A stretch of 64,000 bases of DNA from Enterobacter sp. Ag1 (GCA_000277545.1 AKXM01000016.1:62001-126000), one strand, 5' to 3'. Shown: positions 28,601 to 37,944, numbered from the stretch's first letter. Notes: generated by a model not told the origin, from the sequence alone. Numbers and translations: made by a program.

Positions 28601-29446
28601 GTGGCGCGGATAAATAAAATCTCTATCACGCTATGTGCTCTGCTATTTGCTTTGCCCTATACACCTTTGGCGCAGGCGTCCGAGCACGTCCGCCATCCTG
28701 TTGCACAAAAAGGTCATCCGGCCAAGACAACAACCAGTAAAAGCAACAAGGGCAAAGAGAAAGCAAAACCGAAGATCAGCACAGCCTCCACAAAGAAGTC
28801 CGGTAAAAAAACAACCTCACCGGCGAAAGCCAAAGTGGCAAAACACACCACCTCAGGCAAAAGCAGCACCCTCGCTAAAACTAGCAGCAAAAAAACCTCG
28901 CAGAAATTAGCCCTACAGCCAGCCTCAGCCAACGTTGCCTACACTGAAAAATGCACTCATCGTAAAGGGCATAAAAAGCAGTGCGTTAAGGTGAAGTCGG
29001 AAAAAAATCTGACCATCGCGCAGGCGCATAAAGTGCGCGTGCAGAAAGCGCAAAAAACGGCCATGAACAAGCTGATGGGGCAAATTGGAAAACCGTATCG
29101 CTGGGGAGGTACTTCCCCACGCACAGGTTTCGACTGCAGCGGGCTGATTTATTACGCTTATAAAGATCTGGTGAATATCCGTATTCCACGCACCGCCAAT
29201 GAAATGTATCACCTGCGCGATGCCTCCTCCGTTGACCGCGGCGAACTGGAAAGCGGTGACCTGGTGTTCTTCCGTACCCAGGGCCGTGGCACCGCCGATC
29301 ACGTTGGCGTCTACGTTGGCAACGGGAAGTTTATTCAGTCCCCGCGCAGCGGCCGCGATATTCAGATCACCTCCCTGAGCGAAGATTACTGGCAGCGCCA
29401 TTACGTGGGCGCCCGCCGGGTCATGACGCCAAAAACTATTCGTTAA
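28601..29446 (+). CDS. mepH: Murein DD-endopeptidase MepH (NlpC/P60)
   Basis: A 281-residue periplasmic hydrolase that cuts D-Ala-mDAP crosslinks to allow murein growth. A signal peptide (about 1-27) is followed by a long Lys/Ser/Thr-rich low-complexity linker (about 30-105). The C-terminal NlpC/P60 domain has the catalytic Cys in GFDCSGLIYYAY and the His in ADHVGVYVG. The start is GTG at 28601, and MARINKISITLCALL fits the family. The linker is about ten residues longer than the E. coli one. Confidence 0.95.
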   Translation: MARINKISITLCALLFALPYTPLAQASEHVRHPVAQKGHPAKTTTSKSNKGKEKAKPKISTASTKKSGKKTTSPAKAKVAKHTTSGKSSTLAKTSSKKTSQKLALQPASANVAYTEKCTHRKGHKKQCVKVKSEKNLTIAQAHKVRVQKAQKTAMNKLMGQIGKPYRWGGTSPRTGFDCSGLIYYAYKDLVNIRIPRTANEMYHLRDASSVDRGELESGDLVFFRTQGRGTADHVGVYVGNGKFIQSPRSGRDIQITSLSEDYWQRHYVGARRVMTPKTIR

Positions 29447-29489
29447 TCTTATCGCGCCCTTTCGGGCTAATCAGACTGATTAAAATATT

Positions 29490-29518
29490 AACAGCCCGGC
29501 ACGGGCTGTTTTATTTTG
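29490..29518 (+). terminator. Terminator of mepH
   Basis: Perfect nine-pair stem AACAGCCCG (29490-29498) / CGGGCTGTT (29502-29510) with loop GCA, then TTATTTTG. It lies 43 bases after the stop. Confidence 0.88.
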
Positions 29519-29616
29519 TTGTTTCATTGCGCTTTTTTGCACTCTCGTAATTTGCTAACCTTATAACCACACAAAATGTAGTTATATTGTGAAGCAAAAT
29601 AACAAGGAGTGAAGCC

Positions 29617-30198
29617 ATGTCGTTCGAACTACCCGCCCTGCCCTATGCCAAAGATGCGCTGGCACCGCATATCTCAGCCGAAACACTCGAATACCATTAC
29701 GGCAAACATCACCAGACCTACGTCACTAACCTGAATAATCTGATCAAAGGCAGCCCGTTTGAAGGTAAAACGCTGGAAGAGATCGTGACAGGATCTGACG
29801 GCGGGATCTTCAATAACGCGGCCCAGGTCTGGAACCATACGTTCTACTGGCACTGCCTGGCGCCGAATGCCGGCGGGGAGCCGACCGGTGACGTGCTGGC
29901 AGCCATCAACCACGCTTTTGGCAGCGTGGAAGCCTTTAAAAAGCAGTTCACCGAAGCGGCCATCAAAAACTTCGGCTCCGGCTGGACATGGCTGGTGAAA
30001 AATAGCGACGGCAGCCTGGCTATCGTCTCGACCTCTAACGCAGGTACCCCATTAACAACCGGAGCAAAACCGCTGCTGACCGTGGACGTATGGGAACATG
30101 CTTACTACATCGATTACCGCAACGCGCGCCCGGTTTATCTCGACCATTTCTGGGCGCTGGTCAACTGGGAATTTGTTGCGCAAAACCTGGCGGGCTGA
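29617..30198 (+). CDS. sodB: Iron superoxide dismutase
   Basis: A 193-residue cytosolic Fe-SOD that disproportionates superoxide. Metal ligands are visible in EYHYGKHH (His27), VWNHTFYW (second His) and the C-terminal DVWEHAYY (Asp and His). The Fe-type marker residues around [13 protein letters not shown] are present. The leader just before the ATG reads GGAGTGAAGCC. Its GAAGC plus AUG could pair with the GCUUC part of RyhB, as known for E. coli sodB. That last point is inference. Confidence 0.98.
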   Translation: MSFELPALPYAKDALAPHISAETLEYHYGKHHQTYVTNLNNLIKGSPFEGKTLEEIVTGSDGGIFNNAAQVWNHTFYWHCLAPNAGGEPTGDVLAAINHAFGSVEAFKKQFTEAAIKNFGSGWTWLVKNSDGSLAIVSTSNAGTPLTTGAKPLLTVDVWEHAYYIDYRNARPVYLDHFWALVNWEFVAQNLAG

Positions 30199-30252
30199 TT
30201 TTTAGCGGTTAACCACGAAGGAGGGAAGCAACGCTTTTCTTCTATATACGAG

Positions 30253-30277
30253 AAGGGCCGCGAAAGCGGCCCTTTGT
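30253..30277. terminator. Terminator between sodB and cydH
   Basis: Nine-pair stem AAGGGCCGC (30253-30261) / GCGGCCCTT (30266-30274) with GAAA tetraloop and TTTG after it. It ends sodB and lies 3 bases beyond the cydH stop on the other strand. Confidence 0.85.
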
Positions 30278-30280
30278 AAA

Positions 30281-30370
30281 TCAGTGCAGGACGGCGGTTA
30301 GCGCCCCGGCAACAATCAGACTCAGTACGATAACCGTAGTCACCACGGAAAACTTCAGATCGGTACTCAT
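30281..30370 (-). CDS. cydH: Cytochrome bd-I accessory subunit CydH (YnhF)
   Basis: A 29-residue single-helix membrane protein, MSTDLKFSVVTTVIVLSLIV and onward to LTAVLH. It differs at only a few positions from E. coli YnhF as I know it. It is the small subunit that caps the oxygen channel side of cytochrome bd-I. AAGGAG lies 7 bases before the ATG. It lies between sodB and purR as in E. coli, but the ydhP gene that E. coli has between sodB and ynhF is missing. Confidence 0.9.
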   Translation of the reverse strand: MSTDLKFSVVTTVIVLSLIVAGALTAVLH

Positions 30371-30602
30371 CGTAAGCTCCTTTTATTTCCCTACAAAGTG
30401 TATGTGGGGTGATTTTCCCACAATTAGCGATAAAAATCCTGCTGGATTTGCACAGATATCGGTTTTCCCTCTTCCACTTTGCCCCGGGATAAGCCAAAAT
30501 CCTTCGCTAATTTACCGCGTATCGCCCGGCAACGCCCTCCTCCCGCTGTATGTCGCATCCCCGACAGGCCTGCAACCAACGTGTTGCCCCAGGAGTTAGC
30601 GA

Positions 30603-30618
30603 AGGCAAACGTTTAACA
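30603..30618. promoter_or_regulatory. PurR operator 1, purR leader
   Basis: AGGCAAACGTTTAACA keeps the GCAAACG-N-TT core of the PUR box ANGCAAACGNTTNCNT. It lies 45 bases before the purR start. E. coli purR also has two autoregulatory operators. Confidence 0.75.
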
Positions 30619-30662
30619 CATGAGTTATCAGGAGTTTACGATATGGTCTGGAGTGACATCTA

Positions 30663-31688
30663 ATGGCAACGATTAAGGACGTAGCGAAGCGCGCAAACGT
30701 TTCCACTACCACTGTGTCACATGTCATTAACAAGACCCGTTTTGTGGCGGAAGAGACACGCAACGCCGTCTGGGCAGCCATCAAAGAGCTGCACTATTCG
30801 CCTAGCGCCGTGGCTCGCAGCCTGAAGGTCAACCACACCAAATCCATCGGCCTGCTTGCCACCTCAAGCGAAGCCCCTTATTTTGCGGAAATTATTGAAT
30901 CCGTTGAGAACAGCTGTTTCGCCAAGGGCTACACCCTGATTCTGGGCAACGCGCACAACAACTTTGAAAAGCAGCGCGCATACCTGTCCATGATGGCGCA
31001 AAAACGCGTGGATGGGCTGCTGGTCATGTGTTCCGAATACCCTGAGACGCTGCTTTCAACCCTGGAAGAGTACCGCCATATTCCGATGGTGGTGATGGAC
31101 TGGGGCGAAGCTCGTGCGGACTTTACCGATTCCGTGGTCGATAATGCCTTCCACGGCGGCTACCTTGCGGGCCGCTACCTGATTGAACGTGGCCATCGCG
31201 ATATCGGTGCTATTCCGGGTCAGCTGGAGCGAAATACCGGCGGCGGCCGCCATGCAGGGTTCCTGAAGGCACTTGAAGAAGCCAATATCAAAGTGCCGGA
31301 TAACTGGGTGGTTCAGGGTGATTTCGAACCAGAGTCTGGTTATCGCGCCATGCAGCAACTGCTTAACCAGCCGCATCGCCCTACCGCCGTTTTCTGCGGC
31401 GGCGATATTATGGCGATGGGTGCAATTTGCGCCGCAGACGAAATGGGGCTGCGCGTGCCGCAGGACATTTCTATCATCGGCTATGACAACGTGCGCAACG
31501 CCCGCTATTTCTCTCCGGCGCTGACCACAATCCACCAGCCGAAAGAGCGCCTGGGCGAAACGGCGTTTAACATGCTGCTCGACCGCATCATTAATAAGCG
31601 CGAAGAGTCGCAGACGATTGAAGTCCATCCTCGTCTGATTGAACGCCGCTCGGTGGCCGACGGTCCGTTCCGCGATTACCGCCGCTAA
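30663..31688 (+). CDS. purR: Purine repressor PurR
   Basis: A 341-residue LacI/GalR-family repressor that binds PUR boxes when loaded with hypoxanthine or guanine. The N-terminal helix-turn-helix and hinge ([21 protein letters not shown], then [10 protein letters not shown] at about 48-57) are canonical. A periplasmic-binding-protein-like effector domain follows. Its length equals E. coli PurR. The stop overlaps the stop of the convergent punR by three bases. Operators in the leader and at codons 10-15 indicate autoregulation. Confidence 0.97.
   Translation: MATIKDVAKRANVSTTTVSHVINKTRFVAEETRNAVWAAIKELHYSPSAVARSLKVNHTKSIGLLATSSEAPYFAEIIESVENSCFAKGYTLILGNAHNNFEKQRAYLSMMAQKRVDGLLVMCSEYPETLLSTLEEYRHIPMVVMDWGEARADFTDSVVDNAFHGGYLAGRYLIERGHRDIGAIPGQLERNTGGGRHAGFLKALEEANIKVPDNWVVQGDFEPESGYRAMQQLLNQPHRPTAVFCGGDIMAMGAICAADEMGLRVPQDISIIGYDNVRNARYFSPALTTIHQPKERLGETAFNMLLDRIINKREESQTIEVHPRLIERRSVADGPFRDYRR
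30691..30706. promoter_or_regulatory. PurR operator 2, inside purR
   Basis: GCGCAAACGTTTCCAC, matching the PUR box at 10 of 12 fixed positions, lies within codons 10-15 of purR. With the site at 30603 it forms the two-operator arrangement known for purR autorepression. Confidence 0.72.
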
Positions 31689-32623
31689 GTCTCTTCGGGG
31701 GCCGGGAATGTGTTACCCGGCTCCTGCAGCCACTCCTGATTCATCGTCTCACTGTCACCCAAATAGTCCAGCAGCCAGCTCAAAGCGGGCGAAGCATCGT
31801 CCTGCCGCCAGGTTAAGCAGCAGGCCGCGTCCGGGAATGGATTCTCCAGCATCAGCTCTTTCCAGTCGCCCCTGACGAGCCACGGCTGGGCAATGTGCGT
31901 CGGCACCATACCAATGCATAATCCCGCCGTCAGGCAATCCGCCCCCGACGCCCAGTCCGGCACCACCACGCGGCGTTGGTTGTCCAGCAGCCAGGTAATG
32001 CGCTTGGGTAACGAACGGGATGTGTCTTCCAGCACAAGGGATGGCCAGGGACGAATGTCATCATCCAGAATAATACCTTCCCGTTGCGCAAGCGGATGGT
32101 CAGCGGAAACCACGCAGCGCCAGCTTAGCGCCCCCATGTCCCGAAATGCGTAACGCCCCCCGACCGGGATAGCCTGCGTGGCGCCAATCGCCGCCTCAAC
32201 TCGCCCGTCGGCAAGCGCATCCCACACGCCGTTGAACACTTCCTGGGAAACCCTTAACTCGATATCCGGGAAATGACGATAAAAATCCAGCACCAGCTGG
32301 CGAGTACGCTCAGGTTTAACGATATTGTCTACCGCAATGGACAGGTGCCCACGCCAGCCGTTGGCTATCTGCTGGCACTGCTGGCGCGTTGCCATCATTT
32401 TTTTGATAACAGACCGACCTTCTTTGAGAAAAAATGCCCCGGCGGCGGTCAGTTCAACGTCCCGATGACGCCGTTCAAACAGCGGCACGGCCAGCCACTC
32501 TTCAAGCTGACGCACCGTGTAGCTGATGGCAGAAGGCACGCGATGCAGCTCCTGGGCTGCACCGCTAAAGCTGCCGTTTCGCGCCACGGCATCAACCACT
32601 TCCAGCGAATATTCAGACCACAT
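31685..32623 (-). CDS. punR: LysR-family activator of the purine transporter (PunR/YdhB)
   Basis: A 312-residue LysR regulator. The N-terminal helix-turn-helix reads [21 protein letters not shown] (about 17-37), and the C-terminal effector domain follows. The frame is open 12 codons further upstream, but [17 protein letters not shown] at 32623 is the conserved start. In E. coli YdhB (PunR) activates the adjacent divergent punC. The same 114-base divergent arrangement is present here. Confidence 0.95.
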   Translation of the reverse strand: MWSEYSLEVVDAVARNGSFSGAAQELHRVPSAISYTVRQLEEWLAVPLFERRHRDVELTAAGAFFLKEGRSVIKKMMATRQQCQQIANGWRGHLSIAVDNIVKPERTRQLVLDFYRHFPDIELRVSQEVFNGVWDALADGRVEAAIGATQAIPVGGRYAFRDMGALSWRCVVSADHPLAQREGIILDDDIRPWPSLVLEDTSRSLPKRITWLLDNQRRVVVPDWASGADCLTAGLCIGMVPTHIAQPWLVRGDWKELMLENPFPDAACCLTWRQDDASPALSWLLDYLGDSETMNQEWLQEPGNTFPAPEET

Positions 32624-32651
32624 ATTTCTGCCTGCAAAAAATTTGAATGCA

Positions 32652-32661
32652 ATTTGCAAAT
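32652..32661. promoter_or_regulatory. Palindrome in the punR-punC divergent region
   Basis: ATTTGCAAAT, a perfect 10-base palindrome inside a longer AT-rich stretch midway between the two starts. It is a candidate PunR or PurR-related site, by position only. Confidence 0.3.
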
Positions 32662-32737
32662 ATTAGCGTTTCACAAGCGGTTTTGCACTCCGTAGACTCC
32701 TGCCCCGTTAACCTGCTATCAAAATCAAGAGTGAAAT

Positions 32738-33940
32738 ATGCAACCATCAAAGGGATTTCTTATCTGGCTTGCGGGGCTGAGCGTGCTGGGTTTCCTGGCC
32801 ACCGACATGTACCTGCCCGCCTTTGCCGCAATTCAACAAGATCTGGGGACCACCGCCTCCGCCGTGAGTGCCAGCCTGAGCCTGTTCCTCGCTGGCTTTG
32901 CTTTTGCCCAGCTAATCTGGGGCCCGCTTTCCGACCGCTTCGGGCGTAAACCTGTGCTGTTGATTGGCCTGGCCATGTTTGCCGCCGGCTGTATCGGAAT
33001 GCTTTGGGTGCAGGATGCCACCACGCTGCTGGTGCTGCGCTTTATTCAGGCCGTGGGCGTTTGCTCAGCCGCCGTTAGCTGGCAGGCCCTGGTGACTGAT
33101 TATTATCCCGCCAACCGCGCTGGCCGCATTTTTGCCACCATCATGCCGCTGGTCGGGCTTTCTCCGGCGCTGGCCCCGCTGCTCGGCAGCTGGCTGCTGA
33201 ACCATTTTGAATGGCAGGCTATTTTTGCCGTGCTGTTCGCCGTCGCTTTGCTGCTGATGATCCCCACGCTGCGCCTCAAGCCCCGGACTCAGCACCACGG
33301 GCAAACCGAAGACAATAAAGTCAGCTTCTTCTCTTTATTACGTTCCCGCGTTTACGGTGGCAACGTGCTGATTTACGCCGCCTGTTCCGCCAGCTTTTTC
33401 GCCTGGCTTACCGGCTCGCCATTTATTCTGAATGAGATGGGCTACAGCCCCGCGGCGATTGGCCTGAGCTACATGCCGCAGACTGTCGCTTTCCTGATTG
33501 GTGGCTATGGCTGCCGCAGCGCGCTGCAAAAGTGGAGTGGCAAACAGCTACTTCCGTGGCTGCTGGCTCTGTATACCCTGAGCGTGGTCGCCACCTGGGG
33601 CGTGGCGGTGAGCGGCCATGCTGATCTGACGCTGCTGCTTATTCCGTTCTGCGTGATGGCCGCGGCGAACGGCGCCATCTACCCTATCGTGGTGTCCTCG
33701 GCTCTGCTGCCTTTCCCGCAGGCAACCGGGAAAGCCGCAGCCCTGCAAAACACCCTGCAGCTTGGGCTTTGCTTCCTGGCAAGCTTAATGGTTTCCTGGC
33801 TGGTCACTACGCCGCTGCTGACCACCACCAGCGTGATGCTGGCGACAGTCCTGCTTGCTGGTCTGGGCTATGCCCTGCAACACGCGGCCCAACGCGAAGC
33901 ACCCAACAAGGGCCACAGCGAGCTGTCCCGCGCACAGTAA
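32738..33940 (+). CDS. punC: Purine nucleoside exporter/transporter PunC (YdhC), MFS
   Basis: A 400-residue Bcr/CflA-type major-facilitator protein with 12 predicted helices. The family signature after helix 2 reads [17 protein letters not shown] (about 66-82), and ATDMYLPAF lies in helix 1. In E. coli the gene is activated by PunR and its product handles purine nucleosides. It is divergent from punR and followed by a SlyA-type palindrome, then a terminator. Confidence 0.94.
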   Translation: MQPSKGFLIWLAGLSVLGFLATDMYLPAFAAIQQDLGTTASAVSASLSLFLAGFAFAQLIWGPLSDRFGRKPVLLIGLAMFAAGCIGMLWVQDATTLLVLRFIQAVGVCSAAVSWQALVTDYYPANRAGRIFATIMPLVGLSPALAPLLGSWLLNHFEWQAIFAVLFAVALLLMIPTLRLKPRTQHHGQTEDNKVSFFSLLRSRVYGGNVLIYAACSASFFAWLTGSPFILNEMGYSPAAIGLSYMPQTVAFLIGGYGCRSALQKWSGKQLLPWLLALYTLSVVATWGVAVSGHADLTLLLIPFCVMAAANGAIYPIVVSSALLPFPQATGKAAALQNTLQLGLCFLASLMVSWLVTTPLLTTTSVMLATVLLAGLGYALQHAAQREAPNKGHSELSRAQ

Positions 33941-33968
33941 CCTGCATGATAATGTGAATGTTGTGTGA

Positions 33969-33980
33969 TTAGCTTGCTAA
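33969..33980. promoter_or_regulatory. Perfect SlyA palindrome between punC and cfa
   Basis: TTAGCTTGCTAA is identical to the operator at slyA (18321-18332), and its complement is the SlyA consensus. It lies 28 bases after the punC stop and 256 before the cfa start. Its target promoter is unknown. Confidence 0.65.
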
Positions 33981-34058
33981 CAATATTCCATTGAACCCTC
34001 AATTAAACGGGCTTATAGTAATTGCGGTTCTACGATAAGCCTTATCAATTTTATTTTG

Positions 34059-34083
34059 CGGAAGCCGGAGCGCTTCCGTTTTT
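34059..34083 (+). terminator. Intrinsic terminator upstream of cfa
   Basis: CGGAAGC (34059-34065) / GCTTCCG (34072-34078) with a 6-base loop and five T. It probably ends punC. A distal cfa transcript starting upstream of it would have to read through. Confidence 0.75.
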
Positions 34084-34190
34084 CCATGGATGGCCTTTCA
34101 GTAAGGGAGAATCCCCCCTTTCTCTGTTCTACGTCGGATATCAGGCACGCGGAATTTTCCGTGAGAGTTCTCACAAGCCGGGAATAGCGT

Positions 34191-34197
34191 CTACGCT
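34191..34197 (+). promoter_or_regulatory. Candidate sigma-S -10 element of cfa
   Basis: CTACGCT resembles the stationary-phase -10 CTATACT and lies 39 bases before the cfa ATG. In E. coli a proximal sigma-S promoter drives cfa. The match is short. Confidence 0.35.
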
Positions 34198-34236
34198 GTT
34201 TTAAGGTTCTGATCACAACAAGGTGATGGAGAAGCT

Positions 34237-35385
34237 ATGAGTTCATCGTGTATAGAAGAAGTGAGCGTACGAGATAACGAATGGTATCGTATCGCAAATG
34301 AAATGCTGAGCCGGGCAGGTATCACCCTCAACGGCCCAAACCCCTTTGATATTCAGGTCAAAAACCCGAACTTTTTTAAACGCGTTCTGCAGGAAGGTTC
34401 TCTCGGCCTTGGCGAAAGCTATATGGACGGCTGGTGGGAATGCGAACGGCTGGATATCTTTTTCACTAAAGTCCTGCGTGCCGGGCTGGAAAACCAACTC
34501 CCCCACCATTTCAAAGATACCCTGCGCATTGCGGCGGCAAGACTGGTTAACCTGCAGTCTAAAAAACGCGCATGGATAGTCGGGAAAGAGCATTACGATC
34601 TTGGCAACGATCTGTTCAGCCGGATGCTGGACAAGCACATGCAATACTCCTGCGGTTACTGGAAAGACGCGACAAATCTCAGCGACGCTCAGGATGCCAA
34701 GCTCAAAATGATCTGCGAAAAACTGCAGCTGAAACCCGGTATGAAGCTGCTGGATATCGGCTGCGGCTGGGGCGGTCTGGCCGAGTTTGCAGCACGCAAC
34801 TATGGCGTATCCGTCTTTGGTGTGACTATCTCAGCAGAACAGCAAAAAATAGCGCAGGCGCGTTGCAAAGGCCTGGATGTCACCATCCTTTTACAGGACT
34901 ACCGCGACCTGAACGAACAATTTGACCGCATTGTTTCCGTCGGCATGTTTGAGCACGTCGGGCCTAAAAATTATGCCACCTACTTTGACGTTGCCGACCG
35001 CAACCTCAAGCCGGACGGCATTTTCCTGCTACACACAATAGGTTCTAAAAAGACCGACAATAATGTCGATCCGTGGATCAATAAGTACATTTTCCCTAAT
35101 GGCTGCCTGCCGTCGGTGCGGCAGATTGCCGACGCCAGCGAACCGCATTTTGTGATGGAAGACTGGCACAACTTCGGCGCCGACTATGACAAAACGCTGA
35201 TGGCCTGGCACGAGCGTTTTCTGGCAACCTGGTCAGAAATCGAAGGCAACTATTCTGAGCGCTTTAAAAGGATGTTTAGTTACTACCTGAATGCCTGCGC
35301 CGGCGCTTTCCGGGCGCGCGACATTCAGCTCTGGCAGGTTGTTTTCAGCCGGGGCATTGAGCACGGCCTGCGCGTACCCCGTTAA
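34237..35385 (+). CDS. cfa: Cyclopropane-fatty-acyl-phospholipid synthase
   Basis: A 382-residue SAM-dependent methyltransferase that cyclopropanates unsaturated phospholipid acyl chains in stationary phase. The N-terminal lipid-binding domain (about 1-120) is followed by the catalytic domain. The SAM motif LLDIGCGWGGLAEFA is near residues 170-184, and SVGMFEHVGPKNY is near 229-241. The start has GGTGATGGAG-type pairing upstream. Its length equals E. coli Cfa. It is monocistronic, ended by a hairpin 6 bases after the stop. Confidence 0.97.
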   Translation: MSSSCIEEVSVRDNEWYRIANEMLSRAGITLNGPNPFDIQVKNPNFFKRVLQEGSLGLGESYMDGWWECERLDIFFTKVLRAGLENQLPHHFKDTLRIAAARLVNLQSKKRAWIVGKEHYDLGNDLFSRMLDKHMQYSCGYWKDATNLSDAQDAKLKMICEKLQLKPGMKLLDIGCGWGGLAEFAARNYGVSVFGVTISAEQQKIAQARCKGLDVTILLQDYRDLNEQFDRIVSVGMFEHVGPKNYATYFDVADRNLKPDGIFLLHTIGSKKTDNNVDPWINKYIFPNGCLPSVRQIADASEPHFVMEDWHNFGADYDKTLMAWHERFLATWSEIEGNYSERFKRMFSYYLNACAGAFRARDIQLWQVVFSRGIEHGLRVPR

Positions 35386-35390
35386 AACAG

Positions 35391-35417
35391 ACCCGGTGAA
35401 TGCCGGGTTTTCTTCTT
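35391..35417 (+). terminator. Terminator of cfa
   Basis: ACCCGG (35391-35396) / CCGGGT (35403-35408) with loop TGAATG, followed by TTTCTTCTTT. Confidence 0.8.
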
Positions 35418-35520
35418 TGCAATTGTCTCTCTTTGCGCACCAATGTGATTAACCTCACAGGTTTAGCCCTGCCTGCGCTTAGCGGCTTGATCTGCTTAAC
35501 AGATATCATTTCCTGGGATG

Positions 35521-35532
35521 GAAACCGGTTTC
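35521..35532. promoter_or_regulatory. LacI/AscG-like operator upstream of the beta-glucosidase gene
   Basis: GAAACCGGTTTC is a perfect 12-base palindrome with the central CG of LacI/GalR operators, and it matches the core of the E. coli AscG site. It lies 79 bases before the family 1 glycosidase start. No cognate repressor gene is adjacent in the window. Confidence 0.65.
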
Positions 35533-35611
35533 ATCAATCACAGACAATCTGGGCATTAGCCGTATCAATGATTGCCTGTCGGAGATGGCAGGTCAGACCG
35601 TGAGGACAACG

Positions 35612-37003
35612 ATGAAATACGCATTTCCTGAGCATTTCTGGTGGGGCAGCGCAGCCTCCGGCCCACAAACCGAGGGCGAAGCGCTGAACTTTGGCAAATC
35701 TGAAACCATCTGGGACCGATGGTTCGCCGAGCAGCCTAACCGTTTCCACCACGGCGTCGGGCCACAAAACACCTCAACTTTTTATCAGCGCTGGAAGCAA
35801 GACATCGCCCTGCTGAAAAAGCTCAATCACAATACTTTCCGCACCTCCATTTCCTGGGCTCGTCTGATTCCCGAGGGCACGGGTGAAGTCAATCCGCTGG
35901 CGGTTGAGTTCTATAACCAGGTGATTGACGAACTGTTGGCTCAGGGCATTAAGCCATTTATCAACCTGTACCACTTTGATATGCCCATGGTGATGCAGGA
36001 AAAAGGCGGCTGGGAAAGCCGTGAAGTGGTTGATGCCTATGCCGCCTACGCCAATACCTGTTTCGAGCTTTTCGGCGATCGCGTGAAGCACTGGTTTACC
36101 TTCAACGAGCCGGTTGTTCCGGTTGAATGCGGCTACCTCTATGACTACCACTACCCTAACGTGGTGGATTTCAACCGCGCGGTGACCGTCGCTTACCACA
36201 CCATGCTTGCCCACGCTAAAGCGGTCAAGGCTTACCATGCCCGCAGCGATGACGGCCAGATTGGCATCATTCTCAACCTGACGCCATCTTACCCTCGTTC
36301 GCAAAACCCGGCTGACGTAAAGGCCGCCAACCTGGCCGACCTGATGTTTAACCGCAGTTTCCTGGACCCGGCACTGCGCGGTGAATATCCTGCTGAGCTG
36401 GTCGCGTTCCTGAAAGAGCACGATAAACTTCCGGCCTGTCAGCCTGAGGACAGAGCCCTGCTCGCTGCGGGCGTCGTAGACTTACTGGGGATTAACTACT
36501 ACCAGCCGCGCCGCATTAAGTGTCGCGACACGCTGGTTAACCCGGAAAGTCCGTTTATGCCGGAGTGGTTCTTTGAGTCCTACGAAATGCCGGGTCGCAA
36601 AATGAACCCTTATCGTGGCTGGGAAATCTACGAGCGCGGGATCTACGATATTCTCACCAATCTGCGTGAAAATTACGGCAACCCGGCCTGCTATATTTCA
36701 GAAAACGGCATGGGCGTCGAAAACGAACAGCGCTTTATCGACAACGGCCAAATCAACGATGATTACCGGATTGATTTCGTTCGTGACCACCTGAAGTGGC
36801 TGCATAAGGGCATCAGCGAGGGCAGCAACTGCCTTGGTTACCACATGTGGACATTTATCGATAACTGGTCATGGTGCAACGCCTACAAAAACCGCTATGG
36901 CTTTGTGTCGCTGGATCTTAATACCCAGCAGCGCACGATTAAGAAAAGCGGCGAGTGGTTTATGAAAACTGCAGTCGAAAACGGGTTTAACGAAGAAGAT
37001 TAA
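35612..37003 (+). CDS. Glycoside hydrolase family 1, probable 6-phospho-beta-glucosidase
   Basis: A 463-residue TIM-barrel glycosidase. The acid/base Glu166 is in TFNEP and the nucleophile Glu364 in ISENG. The YKNRYGF motif near the C-terminus (Lys and Tyr) is of the type that binds the 6-phosphate in phospho-glycosidases. The ATG at 35612 begins the conserved FPEHFWWGSAASGPQTEG. An upstream in-frame start at 35585 lacks support. It lies alone between cfa and ribE, where E. coli has no gene. No PTS transporter is adjacent, so its sugar is unknown. Confidence 0.9.
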   Translation: MKYAFPEHFWWGSAASGPQTEGEALNFGKSETIWDRWFAEQPNRFHHGVGPQNTSTFYQRWKQDIALLKKLNHNTFRTSISWARLIPEGTGEVNPLAVEFYNQVIDELLAQGIKPFINLYHFDMPMVMQEKGGWESREVVDAYAAYANTCFELFGDRVKHWFTFNEPVVPVECGYLYDYHYPNVVDFNRAVTVAYHTMLAHAKAVKAYHARSDDGQIGIILNLTPSYPRSQNPADVKAANLADLMFNRSFLDPALRGEYPAELVAFLKEHDKLPACQPEDRALLAAGVVDLLGINYYQPRRIKCRDTLVNPESPFMPEWFFESYEMPGRKMNPYRGWEIYERGIYDILTNLRENYGNPACYISENGMGVENEQRFIDNGQINDDYRIDFVRDHLKWLHKGISEGSNCLGYHMWTFIDNWSWCNAYKNRYGFVSLDLNTQQRTIKKSGEWFMKTAVENGFNEED

Positions 37004-37022
37004 TCCTGGTTAAGAACGAGAA

Positions 37023-37047
37023 ACGGGGCCAGCTGGCCCCGTCTTTT
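37023..37047 (+). terminator. Terminator of the beta-glucosidase gene
   Basis: Perfect eight-pair stem ACGGGGCC (37023-37030) / GGCCCCGT (37035-37042) with loop AGCT, then CTTTT. Confidence 0.85.
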
Positions 37048-37062
37048 ATGGCTAAAGAATGT

Positions 37063-37707
37063 TTATTCGCTAGCGGGAATCGCCGCTGCTATTGCCGCTT
37101 CACGGCTAGCCAGCACGCGTTCAACGGTGTCGACAATTGCCTGGGTCTGCGGGTCAATTTCAATGTTCACGCGCTGCCCCAGTTTTTTAGCACCAAGCGT
37201 AGTGCGCTCCAGTGTTTCAGGGATCAGATGCACGCAAAAACGCGTGGCGGTCACCTCGCCCACCGTCAGGCTGATCCCGTCGATGCCCACATAACCTTTA
37301 TAAAGGATATATTTCATCAGGGTCTTATCCTGGATCTTAAACCAGATTTGGCGGTTATTTTCTGAGGTCAGAATTTTTGAAATTTCGGCCGTGGTCATAA
37401 TATGACCCGACATTAAATGTCCGCCGATTTCGTCGTTAAATTTGGCAGCACGCTCAACGTTCACGCTGTCGCCCACGCTTAGCTCACCGAGGTTGGTGAT
37501 GCGCAACGTCTCTTTCATCAAATCAAAGCTAACGTGATTGCCGTTGATTTCGGTTACCGTCAGGCAGCAGCCGTTATGCGCCACCGAAGCCCCGGTTTCG
37601 AGGTCTGGCAGCATTTCAGTCGGCATATCAATAACGTGGGTGCGGAAATTCGGTTTCTCATCGATGGAAACCAGGGTCGCCGTGCCCTGCACAATACCTG
37701 TAAACAT
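37063..37707 (-). CDS. ribE: Riboflavin synthase alpha chain
   Basis: A 214-residue enzyme that dismutates two 6,7-dimethyl-8-ribityllumazines to riboflavin. It is built of two similar lumazine-binding domains. The start [10 protein letters not shown] is canonical, and the repeats [10 protein letters not shown] (about 42-51) and [11 protein letters not shown] (about 139-149) mark the two barrels. It is divergent from mdtK over 237 bases. I saw no FMN riboswitch in front of it. In E. coli that element is at ribB. Confidence 0.97.
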   Translation of the reverse strand: MFTGIVQGTATLVSIDEKPNFRTHVIDMPTEMLPDLETGASVAHNGCCLTVTEINGNHVSFDLMKETLRITNLGELSVGDSVNVERAAKFNDEIGGHLMSGHIMTTAEISKILTSENNRQIWFKIQDKTLMKYILYKGYVGIDGISLTVGEVTATRFCVHLIPETLERTTLGAKKLGQRVNIEIDPQTQAIVDTVERVLASREAAIAAAIPASE

Positions 37708-37884
37708 CTAAAAACTCCTGGCAATTCGCAGACGGTAACGCTACCGCCATTAACAGACATTTTCGCACTTTAGCAGTTGGAAAATCAGCTTGCCAGTGCG
37801 GGGCGTGCGCTGGCTCTATTTTTGACTGGCGTATAAATAAACTCCCGCTACAATAGACTGGTTATTTCCCCAGTTCATCTTCTT

Positions 37885-37908
37885 GCTGCCTGTTTTGGCG
37901 GCTTTTTT
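37885..37908 (+). terminator. Intrinsic terminator in the mdtK leader
   Basis: GCTGCC (37885-37890) / GGCGGC (37897-37902), including one G-U pair, with loop TGTTTT and six T. It ends 36 bases before the mdtK ATG. No same-strand gene lies just upstream, so it looks like an attenuator on the mdtK transcript or the end of a short leader RNA. A TACAAT (37849-37854) could be the -10. Confidence 0.7.
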
Positions 37909-37944
37909 AGTCTCTCATACATATAAAAATAATCAGGTGTAATC

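Noticed and set aside
34022..34204. 60-codon frame upstream of cfa
   Set aside because: It begins with TTG, crosses the terminator stem at 34059-34083 and has no homology I recognise.
37708..37944. FMN riboswitch in front of ribE or mdtK
   Set aside because: None of the conserved RFN-element boxes is present, and in enterics this element precedes ribB.
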